A stretch of DNA of 64,000 nucleotides from Branchipolynoe longqiensis (GCA_030323885.1 CM059197.1:35519484-35583483); one strand, 5' to 3'; counted from the stretch's first letter, positions 31,331 to 41,594 are shown. The notes: a model not told the origin generated them from the letters alone. Made by a program: numbers and translations.

Positions 31331-31418
31331 AACAAACTAACAACGTACCAAGCCTGTATGCTTGAAGCGCACTCATATGCTGGGGAATAGATGACAGAGC
31401 TCTCAGAGGATATATGTG

Positions 31419-31744
31419 TGTGTTGTTGGAGTTTTATGTCCTTGCAACATGTAAGGTCATATCAGGATCAGTACCGACTTGTAAAGTGAACACTCATGGC
31501 AATTTCTTATTGCTGCCCCACTGGGAAATCAGGCCACCGGCACCATGACCTGGTATTCCACTCAATCACATTATCCTGACACTGAGCTAACCAGTCCTTG
31601 CCCTAGCCTATTATTGTTGAGCGCCAGGATAGAAAGCGACAAGTATAAATTTTATAGTCATTGGTCTGACTCGACCGAGAACCAAACTCCCGATCTCCCA
31701 CACGCGAAGCCCGCGTTCTACCGATTCGGCCATCACGCCCATTG
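31419..31744 (-). mobile_element. SINE-1, full length, head B and tail A
   Basis: TGTTGGAGTTTTATGTCCTT tail; inverted head with GAGAACCAAACTCCCG and GGCCATCACGCCC. Convergent with the previous copy, tail to tail. Confidence 0.85.
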
Positions 31745-31769
31745 CTCTCAGAGGTAACCGCTTCACACT

Positions 31770-31955
31770 TTGTAGGTAGGTAGTGTAGTGGTCTGCACTG
31801 ACCTCGCAGGCAAGAAGACACATGCACAAGTGGTTGTGGATGGGGTGATTGTATCACAGGGAGACTAAAGAGTTCAATGGTTTAGATGCTCATCGCGTAA
31901 TGGCAGACATATGGGTTTGAGTCCCACACTAGGCAGATTCAATTTTTGTTTCCAA
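31770..31955 (+). repeat. tRNA-derived dispersed repeat (SINE-2 relative)
   Basis: Leader TGGTCTGCACTGACCTCGCA, then a tRNA-like block (AATGGTTTAGATGCTC, B-box GGGTTTGAGTCCC). Related blocks occur at 49385, 57156 and 57500. It lacks a complete cloverleaf, so it is not a functional tRNA gene. Confidence 0.55.
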
Positions 31956-32101
31956 CACCCCCATACCTCGGGTGCCGTCACTAGGATAAAATCTATTCAA
32001 AGTCACTATACAAATTATATTAAATAGACATTAAAATGGTCATGCTATACACACTTAGTACTCTCTCCCCATGTTGATCCATAACCTGATATATATATAT
32101 A

Positions 32102-32168
32102 TATTTTACCTCGGTAAACAGCCTCAGGCTAGCCTCAGGCTAGGGAGAGGTAAGCACGTCCGGTACCA
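32102..32168 (+). repeat. DIRS left terminal repeat
   Basis: The outer 46 nt (32102-32147, TATTTTACCTCGGTAAACAG..CTAGGGAG) is exactly inverted at 37175-37220. The inner part (about 32138-32168, AGGTAAGCACGTCCGGTACC) is inverted at 37420-37450 in the right terminus. Confidence 0.9.
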
Positions 32169-32856
32169 TCAATTAGCATATACAACTCACGACTGGATAA
32201 CGTGTCGTTGGGTTGCTCCGGCAAAATTAGTCTACATACAAGCAAATACGCAGTAAGTATAATAAAAACTGTGGTTAGCTTAATTATGATGCATTAGAGC
32301 ATCAATATGGAAAGTTTAGACTTTCGTTGGTCCAATTTGGACGAGTTATTTGGTTATAAACAACCAAGGATAGAACACTCGAGTGGGTTTCTCGAAGGAA
32401 CCAAACCGGTCATTAGCGGTTATGTCAACACCCGGGTCACCGTGTGACTATGGGTAGAGATGTGGGTTTCGCCCTATCTCATGTGGAAATTCTCTCGTAC
32501 TCTAATAGAGAGTAATGTTGGAGATGCTCCTGGGTTTCTTTTATAGACTCCCCTAGACAAAACTTTTTCAGGCGTTTCTCCGAGTTTCGTAGCATTTTCT
32601 CCAACTTGTTGACGTAGTAGTCACAGGTGGGAGAAGTGTGCGGAACAGAGGGATGGGCGGGCCGATACACTGGTCCCGACCCCGCGTAAGGTTTGGGCTT
32701 GACCCACAACCCACGCACAAATTTAGCTTATTACGCCTGTGTTATAACGGTATAAACACGTTCTTTAACACCAATAGATGTCCAAATGAGTTTGAAACAA
32801 CCATATTGTGACATATATATATACCGGGACTGATCAAAAATTTGTTTCAGCTCCCG

Positions 32857-34212
32857 ATGGCCACGAAGCGGAGTAAGCGCGGTGCAGCAGCAGCCGAGGG
32901 GCGTGTTCCGAGTGGAGTGGACGAGGAGTACGACTCCTCTCCTGTGTTGTCGGCGGGCCGTCGACACAGCCCCGGGCGCATATCCTCTCCGACCCGGACG
33001 AGGACGCAGTGCCTGATGTGCCTGCGCCTCAGATTGGGAGGCTCGCTTTGCCGGTTGGAAAGCCACATCTTGACTTCCAAATCGCCCGTGTCTCGGAAGC
33101 GGCGTAGGCCGAGTGTCCAAGAGGATTCATATGAGGATTTCTTGGACACAGACTCAGCGGTGGAGCTTAAGGCTCCTCCTCCTCCTTCTCCTAAACGGAG
33201 GAAGAAGAAGAAACAGGTGATTTCTTCGGGTGATGAATTCACCAAGGAGCGGGCAGAGACTGGTTTTCGCAAAAAGCGGAAGACTAAGTCCAAAAAGAAG
33301 AAGAGGAAGAGGAAATATTCTTCTTCTTATTCTTCCACAGATTCCACTTCCACGGAATCAGACTCAGACACACAATATGAAGGTGTCTATGCTGCCATTG
33401 GTGGCAAAGTGGCTAAGAAGGTGGAGAAGCCAAAGGCTAAGCGGGTTAAAACCACTACGCTTATGCGCGAGACCGTGAATGGTCATTTCCGCACGTTTAA
33501 ACCGGCGGAGGTTATCTCCAAGTTAGGAGATGAGTTAACAGGCATAAAAGGTGTTCCCAACTCCATCATTAAAGAAATGGATCGGGATGTCAATATGACG
33601 GATGACCGTAAGAAGTTTGAGGATGTGTTGCACACAGTGCATAAGGCAGTGTTGGCTACCCTAACAGCTATTGTTCCTGTGGCTAATAGGATGCAGAGTG
33701 AAAATAAGTTCTCGTCTTTGGCTAAGACAATGGACAAAGGCATTGCATTGTTAGCGGCGGCAGGTAATTACCTGTCGTATCGAAGATATGAAAATGTTTT
33801 CAAGTCAGTTTGCACAGATGCTGGCAAAGAAGTGGCTCGCTCAAAGAAGGTTACTGATAATGATGGGAAAGAGTTTACGCTCTTTCTTGCTCCAGAGCCG
33901 ATTAAAGGGAAACCTTTAGATAACACCAAAATGTTTGGCGGTCAACTACAATACCTCTATAAAGAGGTAGAGACTGCAGCCAAGAGTGGCAAAAACATGG
34001 ATGGCAAGAAGAAACAGGAAGCTCCTCGTTTCAAAAAGTCACGAGGGGATTTTCGTCCACGACGGTTCACCAGAGGAACCAGACCGAGTTCAAACTTCGG
34101 TCAAGGGTTTCGGGGCCGGGGCGCTCGCCCAGGCTGGACCGACAACACCGCACGGCCAATAGGCCGAGGGTTCAACTCGTCGAGACCTTTCCCCAGGGGC
34201 GGGTCCAAGTAG
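32857..34212 (+). CDS. DIRS gag-like protein (ORF1)
   Basis: 451 codons from the first ATG at 32857; the upstream TTG in the same frame is not needed. A putative nucleic-acid-binding structural protein of the element. Layout: acidic and Ser/Pro-rich N-terminus; basic clusters at about residues 114-119 (KRRKKKK) and 138-153 (Lys/Arg-rich) resembling nuclear localisation signals, the second followed by a Ser/Thr-rich acidic patch (156-172); a mixed, probably helical middle region from about 205 to 370 (TVNGHFRTFKPAEVISKLGD, KKFEDVLHTVHKAVLATLTA); and an Arg/Gly-rich tail from about 388 (RRFTRGTRPS, FGQGFRGRGARPG, FPRGGSK). No CCHC zinc knuckle, consistent with DIRS gag proteins. The last 250 nt overlap the RT frame. 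Assigned by position and composition rather than a conserved domain. Confidence 0.8.
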   Translation: MATKRSKRGAAAAEGRVPSGVDEEYDSSPVLSAGRRHSPGRISSPTRTRTQCLMCLRLRLGGSLCRLESHILTSKSPVSRKRRRPSVQEDSYEDFLDTDSAVELKAPPPPSPKRRKKKKQVISSGDEFTKERAETGFRKKRKTKSKKKKRKRKYSSSYSSTDSTSTESDSDTQYEGVYAAIGGKVAKKVEKPKAKRVKTTTLMRETVNGHFRTFKPAEVISKLGDELTGIKGVPNSIIKEMDRDVNMTDDRKKFEDVLHTVHKAVLATLTAIVPVANRMQSENKFSSLAKTMDKGIALLAAAGNYLSYRRYENVFKSVCTDAGKEVARSKKVTDNDGKEFTLFLAPEPIKGKPLDNTKMFGGQLQYLYKEVETAAKSGKNMDGKKKQEAPRFKKSRGDFRPRRFTRGTRPSSNFGQGFRGRGARPGWTDNTARPIGRGFNSSRPFPRGGSK

Positions 34213-36131
34213 AGGTCCAAACACAAACTTTACAAGTCCCTGCAGCCTCTAAAAACACACAAACTGTAAGCAACTTTGTGGCTGGTAATATTAGTAATCA
34301 TATTTCTGAGTGGCACAAAATTACTAGTGACCAAGAAATTTTAAAAATAGTTAGGGGTGTTCACATTCCCTTTACACAAATTCCTGTACAAAGTATAATA
34401 CCTTTTCCATATAACATTCAACCAGTTGAACGAGAGGCACTAACTAAACAGGTACATAAATTCTTTGAGAAAGGAATTATACAAAAAGTGACACACTGTT
34501 CAGGACAGTTTATTTCAAACATTTTCTCGAGACCGAAGCCTAATGGTGATGTTCGAATGATCCTGGATTTAACAATCCTTAATAAAAGGGTGGAATATCG
34601 ACATTTTAAAATGTTCTCTCTAGATACGGCACGAGATCTGATTACACCAGATGCGTGGATGGCTAGTGTTGATTTACAGGATGCATATTATACGCTTCCC
34701 ATAATGGAACAATACCGAAAATTTCTTCGATTTATTTGGGATAACCAACTCTATGAGTTTACCTGCATGCCGAATGGCTTAGCTTGTGCGCCACGTTTAT
34801 TTACTAAATTGCTTAAACCTGTTTTCTCGGTAATGGCGAGGAAGGGTCACATAATGTTTCCATACATAGATGATTCTTTTATTATAGCATCAACACAAAT
34901 TGGTTGTGTGAATGCAGTTTTGGATTTATGTGCATTACTCACTAAATTGGGGTTTTATGTACATCAACAAAAGTCAGTGTTTAAACCAACAAAACAACTC
35001 AAATGTTTAGGGTTTATTCTGGATACACAGTCCCTTACAGTGTCGATAACAGAACAAAAACTAATTAAGTTTATGACTACAGCGACTCAGCTTATTAAGT
35101 TATCAAAGCCAAAAATTAGACAGGTTGCTGTTCTTATTGGCATAATGACCTCATATGCACCTGCTGTGTTATATGGGAAGGCCCATATTAAGTCGCTAGA
35201 AATAGATAAAAATTTAGCGTTAACACGAACTAAAGGCAATTTTGAGCGAAAGATGTTTATTTCGCAAGAAGGGTTACAGGATATTGGATGGTGGATGCAA
35301 CATATAGCAAGTTCACCAAATCCAATCCGCATGGCGGAACCTAATACAGTAATTACTACTGATGCTTCGTTAGAAGGTTGGGGAGCTCATCGAGATGGGG
35401 TCACAACAGGAGGTAGATGGCTTGATGATGAAAAATCAGACCATATTAATGCACTAGAATTGCGTGCTATTTATCTGGGCTTACGTAGTTTAGTAAAGAT
35501 AAATAAATCACAGGTTAGAATACTAACTGATAATACTACTGCCATGGCATATATTCGTAACATGGGTGGAACCAAATCAAAGTCTTGCAATCAGTTATCT
35601 AAACTGATTTGGAACTGGGCACAGGCTCAACAAGTCTGGCTGACTGTAGCGCATATTCCAGGGTCACAAAATACACTTGCAGATTATAAAAGTAGAAATT
35701 TCCATGACCATTTAGAGTGGTCTCTCTCTACACCTTTGTTTAACTTCGTTTGTGAAAAATGGGGACAAAAAACTGAAGTTGACTTATTTGCATCACGAAA
35801 TAATAACAAGTTACCCTGTTATGTTTCTTGGCATCCTGAACCGGATGCTTGGAAAGTAGATGCGTTTGCTATTACCTGGGAAAATAATTATTTTTATATT
35901 TTCCCACCATTTAGCATTATCAGCCGAGTAGTGAGAAAAATCGGCTTGGAAGGGACACATGCGATACTGGTGGTGCCCGATTGGGACACGCAACCTTGGC
36001 TGCCAGCAGTTTCACAACTGGCAAAAGATCGTATACGATTCCCAAGAAAACTCGGGAATCTGACGCACCACGGACCGCTAGTGGTTCACGGCGACGTGTC
36101 AACGACGCCCCTATTGGCATTCCTTTTCTAA
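33963..36131 (+). CDS. DIRS reverse transcriptase / RNase H / methyltransferase-like protein (ORF2)
   Basis: Open from 33963 to the stop at 36131, in the -1 frame relative to gag and overlapping it by 250 nt. There is no ATG before the RT core, so expression probably needs frameshifting, splicing or internal initiation; the coordinates mark the open frame, not a proven start. C AAA AAC at 33990-33996 is a near-canonical -1 slippery site. RT: PNGDVRMILDLT, VDLQDAY (first catalytic Asp, 34668-34688), CMPNGLACAPRLF, and YIDD (34863-34874). RNase H: TTDASLEGWG (Asp at 35361), ALELRA (Glu, 35457), LTDNTTAMAYI (Asp, 35529), LADYKSR (Asp, 35682). The tail has VDLFASRNNNKLPCYVSW (35778) and IFPPFSII (35898), the region that in DIRS elements is described as a Dam-like methyltransferase; here the usual DPPY-type motif would be FPPF, so activity is doubtful. 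All RT and RNase H catalytic acids are present. Confidence 0.95.
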   Translation, partial: RGRDCSQEWQKHGWQEETGSSSFQKVTRGFSSTTVHQRNQTEFKLRSRVSGPGRSPRLDRQHRTANRPRVQLVETFPQGRVQVEVQTQTLQVPAASKNTQTVSNFVAGNISNHISEWHKITSDQEILKIVRGVHIPFTQIPVQSIIPFPYNIQPVEREALTKQVHKFFEKGIIQKVTHCSGQFISNIFSRPKPNGDVRMILDLTILNKRVEYRHFKMFSLDTARDLITPDAWMASVDLQDAYYTLPIMEQYRKFLRFIWDNQLYEFTCMPNGLACAPRLFTKLLKPVFSVMARKGHIMFPYIDDSFIIASTQIGCVNAVLDLCALLTKLGFYVHQQKSVFKPTKQLKCLGFILDTQSLTVSITEQKLIKFMTTATQLIKLSKPKIRQVAVLIGIMTSYAPAVLYGKAHIKSLEIDKNLALTRTKGNFERKMFISQEGLQDIGWWMQHIASSPNPIRMAEPNTVITTDASLEGWGAHRDGVTTGGRWLDDEKSDHINALELRAIYLGLRSLVKINKSQVRILTDNTTAMAYIRNMGGTKSKSCNQLSKLIWNWAQAQQVWLTVAHIPGSQNTLADYKSRNFHDHLEWSLSTPLFNFVCEKWGQKTEVDLFASRNNNKLPCYVSWHPEPDAWKVDAFAITWENNYFYIFPPFSIISRVVRKIGLEGTHAILVVPDWDTQPWLPAVSQLAKDRIRFPRKLGNLTHHGPLVVHGDVSTTPLLAFLF

Positions 36132-37090
36132 GGAAGCAGCTACAGCAATTTGGATTGGACAGAATTACTGAGGATAGGATAGTATCGGATGCCTGGAGGC
36201 CAGGAACTGTCAAAATGTATACAACCTATTTAAAGAAATGGGGTGTACATTGTTTGTTAATGAAAGTTAAGCCAACAAATCCAAAGATTTCACAAGTAGC
36301 TCGGTTTCTTCGTTCTCTAGAGGATGAAGGACTTTCCTTTGGATCGATTAATGCGGCGAGGTGTGCGTTATCAATTATATTACCTAGAATTGATGGCGAA
36401 ACAGTTGGAAAACATTATGTTATTTGTTATTTACTTCGTTCAATTTATCAAAGGAATCCTCCAAAACCAAAGTATAGTCGGTTTTGGGATGTTTCTATAG
36501 TATTTAAGTTGTTTCAGGCTTGGCCTCACAACTCGTGGTTAGATATAAAACAGTTAGGTTTTAAGGTCGCGGTCCTGTTATTGTTAGTAACCGGACACAG
36601 AGGACAGACGATTGTTGCTTTATCCTTAACTGGATTAGAAATAGACAAGCAACAAGCTACGTTTGATTTAGAAAAATTGCTCAAATCGAACACGTTAGGT
36701 GACCCTTTATCAACGGTTCACTTAGACTGTTTTCCGAATGATCGGAAATTATGTGTTGTGTCGGCCATACGGGCTTATATATACAAGACAAAGGATTTAC
36801 GTGCATCACAACAACTATTAGTGAGCTTTATAAAGCCACATAAGGCGATTTCACGAGACACACTTGCCAGATGGACAATTACGGTGTTGAAATTGGCTGG
36901 AGTGGATACGAGTAAATACTCTTCCCACTCAACTAGAGGAGCCATGGTCTCCAAGGCACGGGTGCTTGGTATTTCTGTGAAAAGAATACTAGCGCATGCA
37001 GGCTGGAAGACGGCTAAGTCGTTTGCAAAACATTATAATAAACGACTAGAAAAGCCTACCGGCGTTGCAAAGCGTCTTCTCGCCAACTAA
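35915..37090 (+). CDS. DIRS tyrosine recombinase (ORF3)
   Basis: Open from 35915 and overlapping the RT frame by 217 nt in a different frame. No ATG in the first part (the first Met is about 100 codons in), so, like ORF2, its translation start is unresolved. Catalyses integration of the circular DNA intermediate. A core-binding region (AWRPGTVKMYTTYLKKWG, VARFLRSLEDEGLSFGSIN) is followed by a catalytic domain with the R-H-R-H-Y set: Arg in TGHRGQTI (36599), His and Arg in HSTRGA (36926, 36935), His in LAHAGW (36995) and the nucleophile Tyr in AKHYNK (37034). All five are intact. It ends 85 nt before the internal complementary region. The short N-terminal part is basic (SGSRRRVND). Confidence 0.95.
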   Translation, partial: HYQPSSEKNRLGRDTCDTGGARLGHATLAASSFTTGKRSYTIPKKTRESDAPRTASGSRRRVNDAPIGIPFLRKQLQQFGLDRITEDRIVSDAWRPGTVKMYTTYLKKWGVHCLLMKVKPTNPKISQVARFLRSLEDEGLSFGSINAARCALSIILPRIDGETVGKHYVICYLLRSIYQRNPPKPKYSRFWDVSIVFKLFQAWPHNSWLDIKQLGFKVAVLLLLVTGHRGQTIVALSLTGLEIDKQQATFDLEKLLKSNTLGDPLSTVHLDCFPNDRKLCVVSAIRAYIYKTKDLRASQQLLVSFIKPHKAISRDTLARWTITVLKLAGVDTSKYSSHSTRGAMVSKARVLGISVKRILAHAGWKTAKSFAKHYNKRLEKPTGVAKRLLAN

Positions 37091-37174
37091 CAAGAATAGG
37101 TGAGAACAAAAATTTAGAATGTTATAATAATAAGAAAGAATGATATTAAGGATAAAAATGAATTATGTAAAGGT

Positions 37175-37308
37175 CTCCCTAGCCTGAGGCTAGCCTGAGG
37201 CTGTTTACCGAGGTAAAATAGTATAGTTATACGAGTCTTACCTTGGTACAGATGATGGATAACTGTTGTTTTACCGAGGTATAAGCCTCGGATAGATGTG
37301 GGCTAGGG
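37175..37308 (+). repeat. DIRS internal complementary region
   Basis: 37175-37220 is the exact inverse of the outermost left terminus (32102-32147). 37222-37308 is the exact inverse of the outermost right terminus (37443-37529). The two halves abut with one base between them, which is the bridge sequence expected to align the ends when the element circularises. Confidence 0.95.
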
Positions 37309-37419
37309 CCCTCCCGCCACACCCTGCCACATCTATTCCGTTGGTGTACCTTTTCGGTAAAGTAATAGTATCCATTGTTGGAAAGTCATTTTTATCCTCA
37401 ATAAGTAGGTTAAGATTGC

Positions 37420-37529
37420 TGGTACCGGACGTGCTTACCTCTCCCTAGCCCACATCTATCCGAGGCTTATACCTCGGTAAAACAACAGTTATCCATCATC
37501 TGTACCAAGGTAAGACTCGTATAACTATA
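37420..37529 (+). repeat. DIRS right terminal repeat
   Basis: The inner 31 nt (TGGTACCGGACGTGCTTACC..) is inverted relative to the left terminus. The outer 87 nt (CCCTAGCCCACATCTATCC .. GACTCGTATAACTATA) is complementary to the second half of the internal complementary region. Confidence 0.9.
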
Positions 37530-37537
37530 TATATATT

Positions 37538-37579
<42 letters not shown>

Positions 37580-37600
37580 ACATATATAACATATATAACA

Positions 37601-37861
37601 TATGAAACTGTCTCAAAAGGTGCTAAGCAATATGGGACAAAACTTTGTCCATTGTAACGATCAACATACTATCTGCTTATGCATTTGCTCAGGATAAACT
37701 GATTTGTTTTTTACATGGTGTTTAATAATGCCAATAGAATACATGTTGATTTGAAGCAAATGTCCTTGTCTTTTCAGTGTAACCGTTTCTGTGCTGTTTT
37801 GTGTCAATCGTTACAATGGACAAACAAAAAAAGAGTTATCACCTTTTGAGACAGGCTCATA
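37601..37861. mobile_element. 261 bp TIR MITE inside (TA)n
   Basis: TATGAAACTGTCTCAAAAGG at the left and TATGAGCCTGTCTCAAAAGG (inverted) at the right. A second inverted pair lies inward (ATTGTAACGAT / ATCGTTACAAT). Flanked by TA-repeat tracts (37526-37600, 37858-37975), consistent with a mariner-type TA target. Confidence 0.75.
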
Positions 37862-37989
37862 TATATATATATATATATGATATATATATATATCAAGAAA
37901 TATATATATGTCATATATATATATATCATATATATATACACATATATTATATATACATATATATATGATATCCATAACCTGATATATAT

Positions 37990-38818
37990 GTGCTCTATAA
38001 TCTATTATGGGAATATAAACAAGGACACTACCACCTAGCAGTTCTCTCCCCTTTAATTAGTCTACACCCTAATGTCATGTGGATTAGCTACTACCCACTC
38101 CTGGTTCATTGAGTTAGTACTACCCAACCTGCTGCTGACTAGATTAGTTCCTTCATCCGCCACTACTCGGCCACCTGTGAGTGGCTCATGAGCGCATGAT
38201 ACCAGCTGCGCCTGGTCACTACCGCTGCCGGACCTGCTCAGCAGGACGGATTTTATGCAAACCTAATATTAAGCTGGCACCGTATGGACCATTTCTGTCA
38301 TTGACCAGGTAATCTAAGCCTTTCATGCACAAGGATGAAACATTTTGCGGATTTCAGAAATCTTTAGTAACCGGCTATTTGTGTTGTTTCTAAAAAAACT
38401 CGGATCTAAAACCCCAACAAACAATGTAATTTTATGTAATTTCTCCCATCATCCACCTAACATCCAGAAAGACTTGAAACATTTAATTCTGCCTCAGGCT
38501 TTTAGTGGCGGCTGGTATTGGGTTGGCGACCAGCTGGTGTACGAGTGATGGCTGCCATTGAGTCACTGGCCAGCCTGTGTTGGGCCTCTGTTGTACTGAG
38601 TGGGCATGGATTTCCGAGAAAACACAGAAATTCTCTCAGAGGCTTTGCGCTCACAGAGAACCAAATACAAATATGGGAAATCAGGTTTCATCCAGTAACA
38701 CTCCTGTAACAATCATTTTCTCTGATCACTTAGTACAGACTAGCATTGGAAAGTGTTCTGCTATCGATGTGACTCTATTATCGCCCATCTTTTCCCATTT
38801 ACCCCCCACCCCAAGATG
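37990..38818. other. Unassigned stretch
   Basis: The longest segment with mixed composition and no repeat assignment. I see no domain, RNA or clear exon. Short frames at 38345-38855 have no recognisable product. Confidence 0.35.
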
Positions 38819-39052
38819 TTTGTTTGTTTGGGTTTTACATCCTAACAACATCTAAGGTCATATCATGACAGGTACCGACTTGTGACAGTGCATATTCGAG
38901 GTGAATTTTATAGTGCTGCCCACTGGGAGACCAGGCTGCCGACACCATGGACCTGATATCCCTTTCGGTCAGATTATCCTGATACTGTGAGCTGATCAGT
39001 CCATGTCTTATCCTATTAATGCCAAGTGCTAGGCTAGGAAGTGACAAGTGGT
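38819..39052 (-). mobile_element. SINE-1, tail A, head missing
   Basis: TGGGTTTTACATCCTAACAA tail and body; stops at GGAAGTGACAAGTGG. Confidence 0.8.
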
Positions 39053-39179
39053 CAGGGTTTATCACCATGTTTGGACGCCCACATGACTCAGCATATAAAT
39101 AATGTCTCATCTAGTCCACCCGCCAGTACTCCCACCAGCAAGTCAACCCCCACTCTTTCCCCCCCCCCCCATCTCACCA

Positions 39180-39500
39180 ACCGGGTGCAGTGGCCGAATC
39201 GGTAGAGCAGGAGTTCAGTTCCTGGTCGAGTCAAAACAATGACTTATCAAATTTATACCTGTCGCTTCCTAGCCTGGCACTCAGCATTAATAGGATAGGG
39301 CAAGAACTGGTTAGCTCAGTGTCAGGATAATGTAACTGAGTTGGATATTGGGTCATGGTGGATGTGGCCTGATTTCCCAGTGGGACAGCACTATAAAGTT
39401 ACCATGAGTGGGCACTGTCACAAGTCGGTACCTGTACTGATAAGATCTTATATGTTGCAAGGATGTAAAACTCCAACAACCAACCAACCAACCAACCAAT
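39180..39500 (+). mobile_element. SINE-1, head B (internal deletion), tail A
   Basis: CCGGGTGCAGTGGCCGAATC, GGTAGAGCAGGAGTTCAGTT: about 20 bp between the A- and B-box regions is missing. Full body; tail ends (CAAC)n. Confidence 0.85.
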
Positions 39501-39631
39501 CTACGAACCCACACACACATGCATGCCATTCCTGTAGATATTTAACAAGGTGTGTCCAGTTTTCAGGCTAAAAGACACACCTGTCGTGGATTCATATCAA
39601 ACTAGACAAAGCTGTGTCGCTGTGTAATCTA

Positions 39632-39905
39632 CAGGGTCCGTACGACCCCTGGAAAGTCTTGAAAAGTCTCAAACTTCATTTGCCCCATTTCAAGGCCTTG
39701 AAAAGTCTTGAATTTAATCTATTTTGGATAATTAGTCTTGAATCCCATTAAACTGTCCCCACTGATCTAAATTAGTCCGAAATTGCCATTCACAATTTAA
39801 TTGTTGTTATTTCCTGAAATTAGTCTTGAATTCCTATAAAAAAACAGCCTTGAAAAGCCTTGAAATAGCCTTGAATTCCATATCCTCACATATGCCCGGA
39901 CCCTG
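39632..39905. mobile_element. CAGGGTCCG-ended MITE rich in GTCTTGAA units
   Basis: CAGGGTCCGTACGACCCCTG at the left and, inverted, CAGGGTCCGGGCATA at the right. The interior has many AAAGTCTTGAA/GCCTTGAAAAG units. It sits inside a short outer inverted repeat (TGGATTCATATCAAACTAGA and its inverse near 39908). A related GTCCTGGAA-type repeat is at 60215-60690. Confidence 0.65.
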
Positions 39906-40183
39906 GATCTAGTTTGATATCAATCCATAATAGGTGGATCCACGCTGCAAAGACATTAAGTGTCTATAATATTTAGGTTTTTAAATAATTTATTCTTGCC
40001 AATGGCATATTCATGATAATTTATTATAGAATGGTTATATAATTAGAACGAACACACGCTATTTTCTTCCCCATTTCTGAAGGCGTCTTTAGTTACGACA
40101 GCCACTGTCTGTAGGGTGGATGAAGACTTCCAATTAATTATACTCAGATAATTGTTTATGCAGTATATATATGTATACATATA

Positions 40184-40349
40184 CAGTAAGACCTCTGTAA
40201 ATCGACCGATTTTATCTGGTCGATTTTTGGAGGTGGTCAGTTTAGGGAGTTTGAATAAGGTTACAATGGTATTGTTGGGACCCAAATAAAGCGATCGATA
40301 TAGGGGAGTGGTCGATCTGTGGAGGTGGTCGGTTAGGGAGGTTTTACTA
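40184..40349. mobile_element. 166 bp MITE, Tc1/mariner-like
   Basis: CAGTAAGACCTCTGTAAATC and, inverted, TAGTAAAACCTCCCTAAC, flanked by TA. GGTCGATxTxTGGAGGTGGTC recurs inside. Non-coding. Confidence 0.65.
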
Positions 40350-40722
40350 TATATGGATAGTGATAAACCCTTTATCGCATGTGATAATGCCTGTAGTGTC
40401 CTGCACTCCCCCCCCCCTCCCTCCCTCCTCAGTCCGGGGTGTGGGTGGGTACCAGCATGCACCGCTCCACCCCCTGCGAAGGGCCAATCCTCCCCTCGCT
40501 AGGAGGACAGATTTATGTAAGATATATATATATATATATGGGTCACTCTCCTGAAACCTGGTCAGCATGGGGTGGGATTTTAAAACATCAATAAAAAAAC
40601 TTCCTACTTATTTTTTCCTTATACTTTCCATATTCATGTTCAGATTTGATATAAGAAATAAGGGAAATAAAATACATCGTGGACAACGTTGGTCTATGTA
40701 TATATAGTGGTCTTTGCACATC
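40350..40722. other. Unassigned stretch with simple repeats
   Basis: CTCCCCCCC tract (40408-40432) and (TA)n (40523-40540); nothing else recognised. Confidence 0.4.
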
Positions 40723-41594
40723 TGTAAAAAATATATGGATTTTCGGTTCGGATTTATATATTGGCAAAGAACATTATTATTCTCGGGTGACAGAGTTGGG
40801 TACCACTGTTATGTAACAGATAAGCAATGGGTGCTCACTCGCTTTGTGACATAAGTGACTATATAGAAATGTGATAACACATAGCGACCAAGATTGTGAT
40901 GTCATGTTCATACTTAAGAGACAGTTAATAATTATTGAAATGTTCCCTTCATGTACCAGAAGGAGTCCAATTGAAGGAGAGAAGCATTGATATATGTTTG
41001 TTGTAACTGTTGACGACTACTTGTTACCATGGGACCGCTGCACAAGCATACCCAGCCCTTCTGCATATATTAGCGACACCACCTGCAGTTGGGGTTGAGT
41101 GACAGCTGCCCCCTATTAGGGCGTTGCTCACCCAGGCTGTAGAGGGTGTCTGATTGGCTGGCTGTGTGAGTCCAGTCAGCTGCATTCCTTATACCTGAAA
41201 CACAGACCCCACATGAAGCACTCTGGAGGAGACTCCACTTTCTACACTCAAACTTGCAACATCTCTTCCAAAGACCCTGCCCTGTGTGCAACAACCATTG
41301 GACTCCAGTTCAATGGGCTGTAGCCACTGATTCTTATATACACCAGCAAGAGTCATGAGGATGTGTGTGGGCAGTTGGTAAGGAGTGAGGGTGATAGGTT
41401 GCTAGTAGGTGAACAGGAGTTGATGCCAATAAAGCACAACCTCTTCACTGTCAATCTTGCATCACTTGTCTCCCTTTGTTCCTTATGGGTTGTTGAGAGT
41501 AATCACAGGTGGGGATGGACATACAGTTGTCAGAACATACCTGTGGAGCATAGTAATGTTTGGGGTTCAGACAGCCGAGTCCCGACATATTACA
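40723..41594 (-). mobile_element. R870 element, copy 2
   Basis: 872 bp, inverted relative to the other copies. Starts TGTAAAAAATATATGGATTT and ends CGACATATTACA. Shares the landmarks of 29819-30658 throughout. Confidence 0.75.

Larger units (their letters stand above)
32102..37529 (+). mobile_element. Complete DIRS-type tyrosine-recombinase retrotransposon
   Basis: 5.4 kb. It has non-identical inverted termini, three overlapping plus-strand frames (gag-like; RT/RNase H; tyrosine recombinase), and an internal complementary region near the 3' end. DIRS elements replicate through a circular intermediate and integrate with a tyrosine recombinase instead of a DDE integrase, so no target duplication is expected, and none is seen. 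All frames are uninterrupted, which suggests a young and possibly active copy. Both ends abut (TA)n sequence. The ~690 bp between the left terminus and gag (32169-32856) has no coding evidence; a polypyrimidine-CAG (TTTGTTTCAG, 32841-32850) sits just before the gag ATG and could be a splice acceptor. Confidence 0.95.

Noticed and set aside
32847..33293. Antisense frames over the DIRS gag
   Set aside because: Shadows of the gag codon composition; no domain.
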